The position numbers and the translations under genes are program-made. The notes below the pieces were generated by a model that had not been told where the DNA came from, ran no database searches, and saw only the letters and a program-made list of their open reading frames with translations. Shown one piece after another: positions 49,440 through 63,000 of a stretch of DNA of 64,000 bases. The stretch is from positions 18,465,716-18,529,715 of the forward strand of contig VZDJ01000116.1 in the NCBI GenBank assembly GCA_008694505.1, read 5' to 3'. How positions within the stretch are numbered: the stretch's first letter is position 1; the number at the start of each line of letters is the position of its first letter. This DNA is from Cyanoderma ruficeps (Eukaryota > Chordata > Aves > Passeriformes > Timaliidae).

Positions 49440-49560
49440 ACTGCTCTGCTAATGATCAGGTTATTCCAGATGCCAAACAATAAAAGGAAATGTTTTAACA
49501 AAATTTGGATGTTAAGCTTTGCATGGTGCTAATATGCAAATTTAATTCTCTGTTCTACAA
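49440..49560. promoter_or_regulatory. Candidate enhancer-like block with octamer and SOX-type motifs
   Basis: A perfect octamer core ATGCAAAT lies at 49534-49541. A SOX-type ACAAT core lies about 55 bp to its left (AAACAAT at 49475-49481), followed by AAAAGG. TAATGATC and TTTAATTC homeodomain-type cores are also present. The composition differs from the flanks. Function is inferred from motifs only. Confidence 0.2.
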
Positions 49561-52500
49561 GTGGTTGGATTTGTTGGTCACCTACCAGCATACACTATCT
49601 CAATGCTAAGATATGCACCTACTTACTAGTCCATACACCGAGCTAAAGGAAAACGAAAATTCAAAGGAGATTCAGTGTCTGGTCTGTCCTCTTGCCTCTC
49701 CCAGGCCATTAATACCACATCACCTGGCTCACCAACACTGTGCTAATAACCTTTACCAGGACACCCATTCTGAGGAACACGCTTTTTTTCTGTAGCTGAA
49801 GTTACATAGGCTATTCTAAAAACACAAGCACTGGTCATCAATATCTCAGGAATTACCCTACAGGCATCTAACCTGCTCCCCAAGATACTAGTTGAAAATT
49901 TATGTAACAGGAAGGTGGAAAGATTCAACCTCATGACACTTGTCTAATTAGTGTTATTGTTTCTTTTTTCACTGCCACTTCAGCTTCACTTTTAGCTTCT
50001 CCATCAGCAAAACATGCCCTTACAATGAAGTTGAATCTATCTTCAAGCAGAGGTTGTCTCTTTGTTTCTAACCTGTCTTCTGTCCAGAGCTGGTCCTCAC
50101 AACCAGCACTGCTTCCTCCCACCCACAAATGAATGGAGGTCATCATCATTCATGTGATTTCCACCTGTAGTTTTACAATTTCAAAAAAGTTCCCCTAGCA
50201 GTTCACTTATTTATAAAAACAGGAAACTTTTTTTGACCTGGATTATCTGAGTAGGCTGTAGTGCAGGAAAACAGTGAAATGCCCCAAGCTGCATGTTCTA
50301 ATCAACTGCAGCCTTAAGCACTTTGCTCAGCTGAGGAGCAAAGCCAAGGAGTGAGCAATATCTTTAAGAGATAAAACCCCCATCTGTGAGGAGCCACTTG
50401 CTTCTTCATCATGGTGCCATCAGGCCTTTAACTCATCACAGCTTTGCACTGTCACTTCCAGTCTCCCTCCCTTTTCCCTTCCAACTATGTCTCTGGCCTT
50501 TGGATGAGCCTACGCTTATTTATTAGCAGCTCAGTTTTCAAATTCTGAGCCAGAGCCAGCAAAGAAGATTAGCTTCTCCAGAAAAGGCCCTAGAAATTAT
50601 CTCCATGGGCTTCAAAACAGCAAGGTAACAAGCACTGTATTTGCTTCCTCTCCAAACTCAGTGAGGATGTGCAAAGTGCACAGGTATTGCATGGTATGTA
50701 AGAAAGAAAAAGCAAGATGAAGCCTTTATGACTGTGTCAGAAATTACAAAAGGCACTTCTGACCCAAAGAAATTTAAAGTACACCTTACCTACCCAGCCT
50801 AAACATTAGGCTAGGGTCAGGGAATGGTTTCAGGTTGAAGATCAAGGGATTTCTTACCTGCTACCATATCTTTGACGAAACATTGGTAATTCTATCCAGT
50901 TGGGAAGTTAACAAGCAGCAACAGAAGTCAAACATAAAGGGCCCTTGCAGTCCTTCCTTCAAGCACTGCTAGGATACCTTAAGGTTTATGTCTCTTTGCT
51001 GCACAGTTAAGTGCTGCATCAGGTCTTCAGAATATTTCTGGCCTTTAGCCTCTGAGGAGTATCATTGGGGCAGACCAGTGATTTTCCTATATTTATTTTT
51101 AAAACAAAAATATGTGAGCAAAGTGTTACCTCAGATCATTGTTTCTGTGCCTGTAGCTATAGCATTTAAAATGAGATCAATCAAAAGCGAGATGCCTGCC
51201 TGCCTTTAGCCAGAGCCAGAAGTCTCAGGAGCATGACATTTCATTCAGACATCACAAAGCACTTCTTGCAAAAGAGATGAGGTATTGATTAAAAAGAAAA
51301 GTGGCTGACGCACCCCCTGCTCGCTCAAGCAAGCTATAAGTTTGAAGAAAAGGAACAAAATGAACTTTGGTTTGACTCCTCTGTGCCTGAAATTACTCTG
51401 CGACAATGATTCCCTGCTGCCAACACACACTCCAGCTCTGAGAGCAGGAATGACGGGGTCCAAGCCAAACACACACGTGGCTGGAGAGACTCACAGCAGA
51501 TTAGACAGCTCTTCTTTGTACCAATGCATGAAATACATCTGGGGTACCCTGGCCATGTTAAGGGCACATTCCTTGGCTGAGCTGATGTCTGTTGAGCACT
51601 GCTGCAGCCACCAGCAATGCTCATCTTTGGAGCACTGACACTACTTCCAGTAGCTCCCCAGGATGGCAGATGGAGATCCCTGGGAATGAGACAGGTGAAA
51701 CAGCCCTGAACCGTTGATATTCTCACTCAGATTATCTGAATCCCAGTGTAGAAAACATGCCAAAAGCATCCTTACTGTGAATCACAACAAAATGCTCTGT
51801 AGGAGGCTGGATTTACAGAAAGCCAGCTGCAAGCAAAGACAGTCCTTGGTCATCAGTGTCACAGCGCCCTGAGGAGTCTACTCAGATCAACAGGTAAAAC
51901 TTTATGTGCAAGTCCAGTTCCCACCTCAAAGTCCAAGACTTCAATCATGTTGTGCATCTGGAATCAAGCTGTTGCCACTCCAGACACAGTAACTCCCTAG
52001 AGGGTCTGTTCTCCAGAGACACAAGGCTGCAAATAGCCCATTTCTCAAGGCAGGTTTATTTTTTTGTGGTTTTCAATTTCTTTTAAAACGTGTTGTTAAT
52101 GTCTATTTTAGGCAACCGAAATATTATAAATTGCTATTACAGTGATGCTATCATCTAATGAGAAAATAAAAAGACATACAATATGGAGTTCCCTTATTAT
52201 CCATTTCCTTAAATATCAGAACATTTTTAGTCACTTTATAACTGGCCCATGAAGAAGGAAAATCAACACTGAGTCAGTTTAATGGCTAAACTCAAATGAA
52301 ATGTAATGGGACTTTGGGTTTATACACCACAGCTTTTCATGGATTTAGCAGTAAAACTTTCAACTGTATACCACAAATGTCCAGTTTAACATTAGTAAAT
52401 ACAAGTTACATCACTGCTCATGAAAATCAGAAGTAATTTGATGGGACACCAGAAGATTTAAGAAAAGAACAGACATCTCCTACCAGCAAGGAGCCCTTGT

Positions 52501-55500
52501 CCATGCAGCACAGCCTGACTCCAGTCCTCCCTGTGCTAGTCTCGCCAGAACATTCACACTTTGCAGTGGTTTCAAGTTTCCAAATCAGAACCTTTGCTGG
52601 ATTTTCAATTTTTAGACCTCCTCATGCCAGCAGGAGGAAAGGGAAAAAAAAAAGATTCTGAAGAATTTTAATTTTTCCAGACTGCATACCAGGTTTAATT
52701 CCTTATTTTCTGTTACTATTGTCTATAAGCTCACTTGACAATTTTCAACTCTTCAGATTTACAGCCATTCCTAGCAAAGTATTTCATCCACAAATAAACG
52801 CAACCATCTTTTTTCTGAAGGCAAGAGGAAAATATATAGAAAGCACACAGATGTTTGGCAAGTACATCAAAGCTAGGCTAGTCGGTAGAAAAGCCCTCCC
52901 CAAAACCCTTGACGTTCTCAGTGCTTTAACAATACAATCAAATTTTAAATATGAACAGAGGGGGATTCCAAATGGGTACATACCATCTACAATAATAAAT
53001 TAATTGGAAGTGCACAGAAACTTGGACTACAGACAGCTGTACACTAAATCAAGTATCATGTGCCACTTCATTCTGTGAGAGACCGGGCACACTGAGTCCG
53101 AATAAATCTTTGTTTTTCACATTAATATGAAATTAGATGAGGTTGGCCAGTATATCAACTCCTGGCCACTAGGTATCAGCTTACTGTCTTTGGCAAAGTC
53201 CTGCTCCTGTGTTCTCTGCACAGCTGGAGAAGTTGGTACTTGGCTCCTTGAACCCTGTGATTCACTGCTGTCCCAAGTACAGTCACTTTAGATGCTCTTG
53301 GATCTTTGGCGAGCAGAGAGCACTTTACCCTCCAACAGTATTTCATAACTTCAGCACGTAATACCTTTTCCAAGGGAGGACAGATGTGCAGGAGTAGTTT
53401 CAGTCTTCCAAGAAGTTTTCCATCAGGATCCTAGTTTTTCTTTGGCTACGCAGTCCAAGAGCATAACCACAGCTCCTGCAAGGCTGAAGACAGGAGGCTG
53501 CTGCTCGAGCAGTACCTGCTGCCAGCAGACCATCCAGCTGCCCATTTGCTCCTCGGGTTTGGAGCTGCAGCTGTGAGGAGGCTTGCCAGCACACAGCTAC
53601 TCCACTTCTTTGGAGAATTTTGTGAAGGGCATTGTGAAAGAATACCTTGCGCCCAGCTTGTCCTACAAGGGTAACTTCAGCCAGAAGCCATTATGGCAAA
53701 CATTCAAGTTTTTGAAGGGATAGAGAGGCATCATATGGAATGGGTGGGGGAGAAGATAATTTCTTTTCAGAATACCATATATCCCAGTTACAGTAAAGGA
53801 ACCAGCAATAATACCTATCTGCACTCACAGGTTTGGGTTTGGGTTGTTTTGTTGGTTTGTTTTTTTTTTTAATTTTGCAATCTTTGGAGAGGAGAGGGGC
53901 AAAGACAAACATTCTGAGCTCAAAAATTTTCACTCTTGGCATGCCAAAGCCAGCAGTAGAAACGTCTGGATCTTCCACAGTGGCCTGGATATGTGCCGCA
54001 GTAAAAGAAGCCACTTCACAGTGGGCTCTGTCCTTGAGGGAACACACTTCAGATCATTCAGCTTCAGGGAGAAGGGGCTACTTCCCTTCACCACAGAGAG
54101 CCCCAACCTCTGTGTGTGTACATGTACTGCCCCCACACAAACAGCCAGCAGGCTGTTCAGTCACAAACCAATTGTCATATTCCACAGAAAGGCATTGAAC
54201 CCATGATGATGTTCAAGGTGGATCACTATGGGTAAAATAGTAGAAACCCCACAAAAAAGCAGAAGGGAGAAGAAGCTGATGGGAAAGATGATGGTTGCAT
54301 CCCCAAAATACCAGTGGAAAGCCACAGGGTTTCAGTAGGGGTTTGGAGGCTGAAAGCTGAAAGACAGCCACAAGTTAACTTTCCAATAGCTGCATTCACC
54401 TTAGGAAATGTTATTTGTTTTTTGCAAATTACTATTAGGACACATTAGTTTTTGCTTACTATCCATTTCTTTTTGCCAGGAAACCCTGAGGCTGCCACCA
54501 CATGATTAAAACATCACTGAAATTCAGCAGAAGCCCGACACTCCAGTGTCTTTGGCTGTAGTCACTCTACAAAGACCAGTTGGGATCCTGTGACATCTGA
54601 CAATTTTCCTCTTCTGCAAGACTGACCTTAACCAAAACAAAACACTAGACAGAACACAACCCACATTGCTATTTTGGGAAAGTCTAGTTTCTCATCTTGA
54701 ACCCACGTGTAGCTGTTTAGGTGTAGTTCAGGAGCCATATGACATTTACAGTTTATTCCTTTATAGAAAGCTAATAAAAGAGTGAGAATCATCAGCAGAA
54801 TGTACTACAAAATGTAACACAGAGTAAACACTGATCATTTCATATCACTGCTGCCCACCAAGGACCTTCTGCAGCACAGAAGAGACACAATTTTGGGAAA
54901 CAGCAACTTCATGACAAGTTGAGAGCTTGAGAAATCCAGTTTTTTGAAGGGAGGCTGGGTATTCTGCTCCCACCTCATCCCAAGCCTGCTCCTCATTTTC
55001 ACAAGGAACTGTACTTGGATTTTCCAGAGTGGCTGCCACCTATTCAGAAACCAGTTTTGAGCAGAAATAGTAAGGCTACACTGCTGCCAGTTCTTCAGCC
55101 CCTGCTTGGTCACGCTGTAAAGTCCTCTGCCTCTGAAATCCCTTCTGCCAGCCTTCAAATGGTAATTTCTGAACACTTTTGGGCAAAATTCCACCAACAA
55201 AACACTCTTGCTTTGAAACAGAAGAGGGCAGACAAACATCCAAATACAAATTGAAAGCAACTGCTCAAAAGACTCCACTAGTATCTCAACAGTCCTTGAC
55301 TAGTCAACACCTTACATTTTTATTTTTAAAACCTACTTCTGCCATGGTTCTTGGACCCTTTAAACCAACATCATCAAATTCCACTACGGATTTAGACTTC
55401 ACAACGTGACTTCACTTCTCCGAGCACGGAGCAAGAGTCTTGTGAGAAGGCTTTGCTTCTGCCAGCATCCACTTCCAAGTTCTCCAGCCCTGGACAGCAG

Positions 55501-58500
55501 AGAATCAAAACAGGATAGCTGTGTAAGAGCCTCCTACACACTCCGGAGCTTCCTGGCTACTGCTGCCTGGTGAATTTTGTGAGCTGTCGAACAGAGCAGG
55601 GCCCATCTGCCTGCCTGCTGGTGTTGAACTGCACGGCCTGGGTCACCACGTGCCACGCCAATGCAATATTCTGTCCTGTGCACGGGACAGGAGGCACAGC
55701 TCAGTCATTTCAGGGAAGATTCTGAAGCTGTGCAAACACCCAACTAAACAAAAATCTGATGTGGCCCATCCTGAGAGATGAAGAGGTGCACACAAATACC
55801 ATGCCCAGTTGGGCTTCCAGTTTTAAGAACTAGAATAATCAGGGACTAGTTATTGACTAGAAAAAAGCTGATATCCAGACCCATTCACTGGCAACACTGT
55901 ACAAGTCCAGTCAATCCATTGATCACTGTCTTAGTGTTGGCATTCCTGAATGGAAAGCAGCAAAAAAGTAGAGAAAGGTGGATGGAAAATGTGACTAGCA
56001 ATGTGACTAATTTTCCTCCTCCATACTAGAAATTAACACAGACAGCAGAGAGCACAGGATGGAAAAATTAAGGAACAGAGAAGAGGGCATGACAGAAGGA
56101 TACATCTGAGTAGCAGACACGAATCAAGAAGTCCGTTTTAACTATCCTTTGCCTTTCAGGCCACACAGCACCTCCCACAAGTAATGCACCTGGACTGTTT
56201 TCAAGGATGCTGGCCACACACTGCTCATATAAACTTCATGGGATTAACACTACAGCCTGTGGGATGAATCACTCAAATATCTTTCTTTTTTTATCCCACA
56301 TTAAAATCTCAAAAGGAAGAAAACAGTGGCTTGCTCATAACAGATTTTCTGTCTCTACTCTCCAAAAATCAGGCAAAGGACTTGTTACCAATTAGATATG
56401 CTAAGGCTACAGATACATTCCAAAGGAGCATGTAGCACCAAAATAAAAGCTCCTGAGTTACTTTACATTGTTTGCTGCACTGTCTTCTGCTGTTCTTTAG
56501 ATATTTGCTGTATCACAGATAGAAGCTATCTGTCTAAAATGTGAGCTGGCCATTGGTGAGCATTCAGGGGACCTTGCCTTATTGGGTCACTTTCTCCCAG
56601 AAAGGAGGACTTTTCAGCTTCAGAAGTCAAAGATAAGTCATTCTGGCCTCAGTTACAGTTTCAGTTGAACAGTGGTTTCTAAAGTGGTGAAATTTGCTTT
56701 CTGAAGTGATGGCTGTTTTCACCAATCTAGGTCAGGCTCAACTACAGCAACTGAGGCTCTTTCCTGCCAACTCAAAGGAAAAACACTAAGTACCAATGAA
56801 CGGTTTGACTCCAGAGCTCTACCTTGAAAGTGCAATTCTAGTCCATCTGCCAAGACCTTATGAGGGCATAGCTTTACAGCTACAGAAAAATGCCTCAGCA
56901 TCACATTGTCAAGGTCAAAGTAAAACTTCAGTCCCAAAGAAACACAGGATTTTGATTTCCTTAAACTGAGGAACATGGTGTGTTACATTTCCTTAGATCA
57001 GAATGTGCTCCTGACAGGAGAAATTAGAGGAGGATTTAGCTTTCACAAAAAAACATTAATCACATTAGGTTCTTGACAGAAGGTATAGGAGATCAGTGAA
57101 AAAAACTGAGAGACACAGCAGAATAAATGATACCCAGGAAGGAAGTCACTAATCTCCACCTGCACTCACTTATCCTCCTTTCAGATCTTCCCTCTGTGTA
57201 CATTTAAGCTTCCACCAAATTTACCTGGGACCACTCAAGTGGTCTATTCTGGAGTCTGCTTAAATAAGAGGTAAAGAAGAAATAGAGGAAGGATGTTAAG
57301 ATTTGAGAATATGGAGAAGAATTACTAAATTTGGCAAGTTTCAGCTGTAGCAGATGTTTTTCCTGATGTACCAAGGACCTGGCACAGTTTGTTTACAGAA
57401 GCCAGAGTAGCTCATCTGGCAGCCTGCAGCCATTGCTAAAGTACAGGTGAGTTTGGCCCAGTCACTATTTCAATTCCTGTCACTGCAGTGCCTCCAAGAC
57501 ACACTTGCTAAAGGCAAGTACATGCCCAAGCACTCAGCCTCTGCCACATCTACACATAATCAGCAGAAAAAAAGCCCTTGTGCAACTCAAATGCACTGTG
57601 CAAGGAGGTCACTACACTGGCATTTGTCACAGCAGTACAAAGGGTGCCGACATCTCATCTGTAATGGAAGGTTCTCTCTGGAACCACCAGTGTTTCCCCT
57701 CAAATGTCTCTACACAACAATTTCAGGTATTAAGAGCCAAATTTAAACCAGTGTCAGCAGGGATCTTGCAAGACATTCCCAGAACCATTCAGATCCTGAG
57801 ATCCCACATGCACATTCTGCAGACAGTGTCCTTATTGTGGGATGTTGGTTTCTGTTTGGGATTGTTTGCCAGGGAGTCTCTGGGGTGGCATAGGGAAAGC
57901 AACACCCTTTCATGTGGCTGACTCTCAAACCTGGATACTTCTGTGAAAGAGATACTTCCCAGTTCTCAGTGAAGTGGAAATGTTCACATGCCAGTCCCAG
58001 AAGCTCACTTCTTATTTTAAAACCAACAGGCTAACAGTGCAGGAAGTGTATAGTCAGCTCTAAAAATACAAAGACATCTGGAATGACCAAGTGTGTAATT
58101 TAACTTGTAGCTGGTACAGGAACCAGTTTTGCTTGCTGTATTCAGGAGGAGCAAAAAGAGGCATTTTGAACAGGGCTCAGTTATCCCATTTGCCTTGCAA
58201 TGAAAATAGCATCCTATTTCTGGTCATTCTACTTTTATTCAAGGACATCTTGGTCACAGACTACTCAAAGCAAGAGAATAACTTGCAAGCTCACCCTGAG
58301 CACACAGCCATGCCATAATTTTGATACTTCATACTCTGCAGAGCATTTCTTTCTTGGTAACAGTAAGGAATTTTAGTCAGAATTAAGAACAAAACATCAA
58401 AGAAACTGTCCCTCAGACTCCTGCTCCTGTTTTCAGGCAAACAAGCAAGTTTCACCTTTCCTCCCATGAGTCAGTGTGTGCAGTTTTGTCCTTGCAGACG

Positions 58501-59974
58501 TCCAGAAATGCAGACTCTTCAGAGTGGTTTCCAGGACACCAAATAAACTGGACTTGAATTTAATCCTAGGGTTTCAATGATCAGTGATGGATCTTGCCAA
58601 GTTGACATTACCCAGCCTAAAACACCACTGATATTCAGTCAAGACAAATGGGTTGAGTCTCTCCAAGCAGCTCTGCTTTTCCTCATGTGTGGAGGCTTCC
58701 AGTAACATCCAAAAGCTCTGAAAGTCCATGTGGGAGATTAAAGTGCAATTTCTGAACTGACCAATGTTCAAGCCAATGATTCAGATTTAATGTTAGATGC
58801 TGTTCTTCCAACCTTAGGGTCACCACTGCATGGAGATTTACCCTTCAGCCCCCTCCCCATCACTTCCATTGTGTTTGAGTAGGAATCATGTTTATGGCTT
58901 TCATAACTTCAGTTTCAGCCCATTGAAATTTGTCATTCCAACTCCATTCCAGGTTTCGTCCCTAAGAGTTATCATCCTTTAAAAGAAGGATACATTTCAC
59001 CTGCACATATGGTCACAGTTTGAGAGCCAGTGCAGTGCCTCAAGACCTGGACATCAAATCATGAAGGTGTTACTTTACCCTGGTCAGCACAGACGTGTGC
59101 CTGACAGCATTGGTCTGGATAGTCGGGCTGCTGCTAATGAGAAAGAACTTTCTCTTTTATCTAAGTCTCAAACCAGTCTGTGATTCTTAAACAAACATAT
59201 GGCACATGTATTAATAAAGGAGCAAAGTGAAGCTCAGTCTACAGCACAAATGCCCCCAGCACTGTCCTTACTCTCCAGGGGCTGGGAGACAAGATTGCAT
59301 TACAGTCCATCCCACCAGCACGCTGACCCGAAAAGGTGGGCATGTGACGGGAGAAAGATCAGCTGGGGGCTGTTCTGCAACTGAATTACAACAGCTTTTC
59401 AAAGCAACACATTAGGGCATCCCAGCACACAAACACACTGCAGGGAAAAATAGGAGATAGAGACTCAAGCAAGGTCTGGGAAGTACTTGCTGTTATCACC
59501 AAGACGAAGTTGGACTGGATTGCCAATACAACTGCAGTCCAGCTTCATTTCAAATAGTGATCTCCCATTACATGTGCAACTTTCAGATGAAGTCACACTG
59601 TATCAAGATACAAAAAACTGAACACGCCAATAAATGTAGTAAGGAGAAGCCAGCCAGTAAAACAGAGCTCCAAAGGAGCCCATCTCATCTGCTGCTTCTT
59701 CTAGAACTGCTCTGGTTAATCCAGCCACAAGCCAACATCTTTCTACCAAAAAAATAATTAAATTCTCCATCAAGAATGCCAGAAAGTCAGATGCCCCAGC
59801 CCAAGGGGGCGGAAGAGCCAACACGCACCCCATTGTCAAGCCAGCCCCTAAATCTCATTGTATTATGGCAGTCCTGAGCAAGGCAATTACTCCTATAGGT
59901 TTTGCTAAATCTGAAGATGGACAAGAACCTGGTTTGTGGCAAAACTGAACTCTTTTTAACATGAAAATCAAAAG

Positions 59975-60095
59975 CATAGAGTTATGTTGCTGCTTGTAAC
60001 TGAAACGCGTCTGCTAATGATTAAAGCTTCCATTTTGCTGCCAAAGTATTATTGGAACTGCTTATTTGCTGTGCAGCTTGGGAAAAAAAATCTCT
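59975..60095. promoter_or_regulatory. Candidate homeodomain-motif block in the long intron
   Basis: TAATGATTA at 60015-60023 places two homeodomain cores one base apart, next to AAAGCTTCC and CCAAAG. An ACGCG CpG pair lies just before it. Evidence is limited to motif content. Confidence 0.15.
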
Positions 60096-63000
60096 TCCAT
60101 CCTTTATTAATCTTGTCCTCATCTGACACAACAAAAATGCACCATCAGTCTTTTGCTTACTTTGAAAAACAGGCCTGAAAGTCACTCCAAGAGCCAAAGT
60201 CTTTGCCTATAATTACTGTCTTGATTAACTAGAACAAAGGAAAGAAAACATCAGTCATTATGCATTAAATTTAGTACTTTGGGGGCTTACTTAAAGACAT
60301 TCCATCAACCTGCTTTCTTAAAAGAAACCTTGATATAACAAAAGGTTATGAAAACATTCAAAATAAATAATTTTTTTAGTTTTGTTGGTTGGTTGGTTAT
60401 TTTTTAAAAAGCAGTCACATCCAAAGGAATGTAGCTCACAAGGTAGCTATTGAACTCATTGGAAGGCCTCAGCAATAATACTTGTATCTTCTGGGCCCCA
60501 GGTAGTTTCTTGCAGCAGTGCTGAGCTGGTGACCTATTTGGCTGATACAGGAAACTCAATCATTAGAAAGTTTATGCATTCTAATATGAAAAGCAGATTT
60601 TCCTTGGAAACATTTTCTTGGGGCAGGTTTCAGGGTCTCGAAACTGGCAGTGACTGCATCAACAGAAGAGGTAATAAGTAAAGGCTCCAACAGGGGATGC
60701 TACATAATTTTTTTTCCTTTTCAGCCTGCCATCCTGGCCTCCAAACAGGGTATGCAGGATAAAGGGGGATGTAACTATCTGCCTGAGCACAAAGTCTAAG
60801 AGGAGGAGGATTAAATGAGAAGGGAAAGAGGAAGAAACTTACAAGCAGCTTCGGAATTGAAGTTTTCAGAGGCCTGGTAGACATCCTACTATTCAGGAGT
60901 AGCTGGATACGTTGTATGACAAACTTAAAGACAGCAAAGCCTGTGTGCCATTGTTTCTCCACTCTTACCAATGTGCCCTGTTCGTCTGAAGCTAAAGTGC
61001 CCAACTTTATTTATTTATGCACAACTAAGTCTTCAAGTCTGTGGTTGCAGTGGTTGCACCCCACGCTCTCCCCAGCAGACAGACTAACAGGGCAGTCTCA
61101 GAAACCCAGGAACACATTTCATGCCCACAGCTAGCAAATATGAAATCCAGACAGGCTTGTTCCCTCTCCTGCTCCTAGAGGAGGTCTGAGGGGTCTCAGT
61201 GCCTTGGATATGGAGAAATAAAAACAGATGCAGATGAGAAACAATCTTTGGAAGGGCTGACATTGATTTTTTTTTCTCCTTTGAAATACACTTCTTGTGG
61301 TCTGAAGACAAGAAAAATCTCCTCACATGCTGACCTGGCAACCATGTGGGACCTCTTTCAGTTCTGCCTGTGTGAAGGCTTGGCCCCAGCAAGTGGGCTT
61401 GCTGTGCTGGCACTTGTGAGGCAGGGGAGCTCCTCTCTTTGGGCTCCAATTCCCATTTCTTGAGAAATTAGAGAAATGTAGATGTTCTCCAATTTGCAAT
61501 TAGATTGGAGAACTAACCAGAATTAAATGGGTAGTATATTGTTCTATGTCAAGTCAGGTGGGTGGAAGTTGAAAAGGAACCTGCTTACTTCAGAGGAATG
61601 CTTAAAAGACAGCACGGAAAAAACCCAGCCCTAGAGATAAATATTTAATACACTTGGAGACTTCCTAGTCACAGCAATTACCCTTCTCCTGAGCTGTGAG
61701 AAACTTAGAGGTGTGGGAGAGTTGTCCCTCAGAGGAATGATATCAGCTAAAGAAAAGCCAAATGAATGCAAAAATCAAAGTGTTTGGACTTCAGATGTCT
61801 CCACAAAATGGAAAAGACCCCACATAATTGAACTACCCCTGTCAGAATACTAGTTGCCCAAGATTAAGACAAACAATGAGAGTAAGACTAGAAAAATGAA
61901 TATAAACCACATACTATAGCCCAAAACATTTTAAAAAAATGTTCTAGAGGGTCAGTTTCAAACTTGAAACTATCTTATCATGTCTTAATCTGGAGAGATG
62001 TTTCTTTTAAACTGTTTAAAAGTGAACACTACATAAAAGGGATCTGATAAGTAGTGTTAAAAGGAGAATGCTTTAGAGAAACATGACCCCATGACACCTT
62101 TTGTGTCCCTATTACTTGTTAATTACTCTTTTCCCTCTACAGCAGAATGAAATGAGGCAGAGTTGCTTGGAAAACAATAATTAATTTCTTACTACTCTGA
62201 AACCTTCAATTATGAACCCAAAGGAGCACCAGCACTAGTTAACTTTTGCAAGGCTTTATAAATACACTGAAGGTCACTTTAGTGTGACATTGATCTGCTC
62301 CCCAATCCAGTGGGAACTCAGATAACAAAAGCCACAGCCAACAACTCCATCCCAACAGGCAAAACATCCCCAGCAGCAGAGCTCCAGAACAGCCAGAAAG
62401 TGTCCCAGGAAAGCCTCAGCAGAACAAGGCCCTGCAAAGGGCAGAGTTTTAGCAGACAGCCATATTTCAAATGTTCTTAATGAGCTTGTCATCAAGGAGG
62501 CAGAGCAAATACCAACTGCAATTTGAAGCTGTGTAAAGGAAAAAAAAGCAAGGATGTCTTTGAAGTGCAGAAGAGCTTCCCAGAAGAGATGGAAATGTCA
62601 CAGCACAATTAAAGGGACACTCTTCCCTTGTCACAGGGTTGGAACAAATAGCACCAGCAGAAAAGCAGGAGCCCACCTTAATCCCTTGGCACAGTCACAA
62701 AACAATAGGCATTTCAGAGGTGGCAGTGGAGAACAACCTCATTTTCCACAGTGATGGAAGACAACTACAAAACAAACAGAGTAATAACAGCCCCGCTTTG
62801 GTTTCAACACAGAGCATTGCCTTCCAAGCTCTTAAACAGAAACAAACGTCAATTGCCATGTAAGTTATTAAGTGGGGCAGAGGAAGCCATTTAGACATCA
62901 CAAGATAGCAACATAAATATCACAAAACAGTCATAATTCAAGCATTTTGTTTTATGCAGCAGCATCCCAAGCTCAGCTGAGATGTTGGTGTGGTGATGCT

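Noticed and set aside
50858..50883. ATG followed by eight codons (MFRQRYGS) and a donor GTAAGA on the minus strand, as a possible alternative first exon of a PX-less isoform
   Set aside because: The start context is poor (C at -3), the frame is only a few codons long with an upstream stop, there is no promoter or CpG signal, and no match to a known isoform start could be claimed. 5' RNA reads joining 50858 to a downstream exon would revive it.
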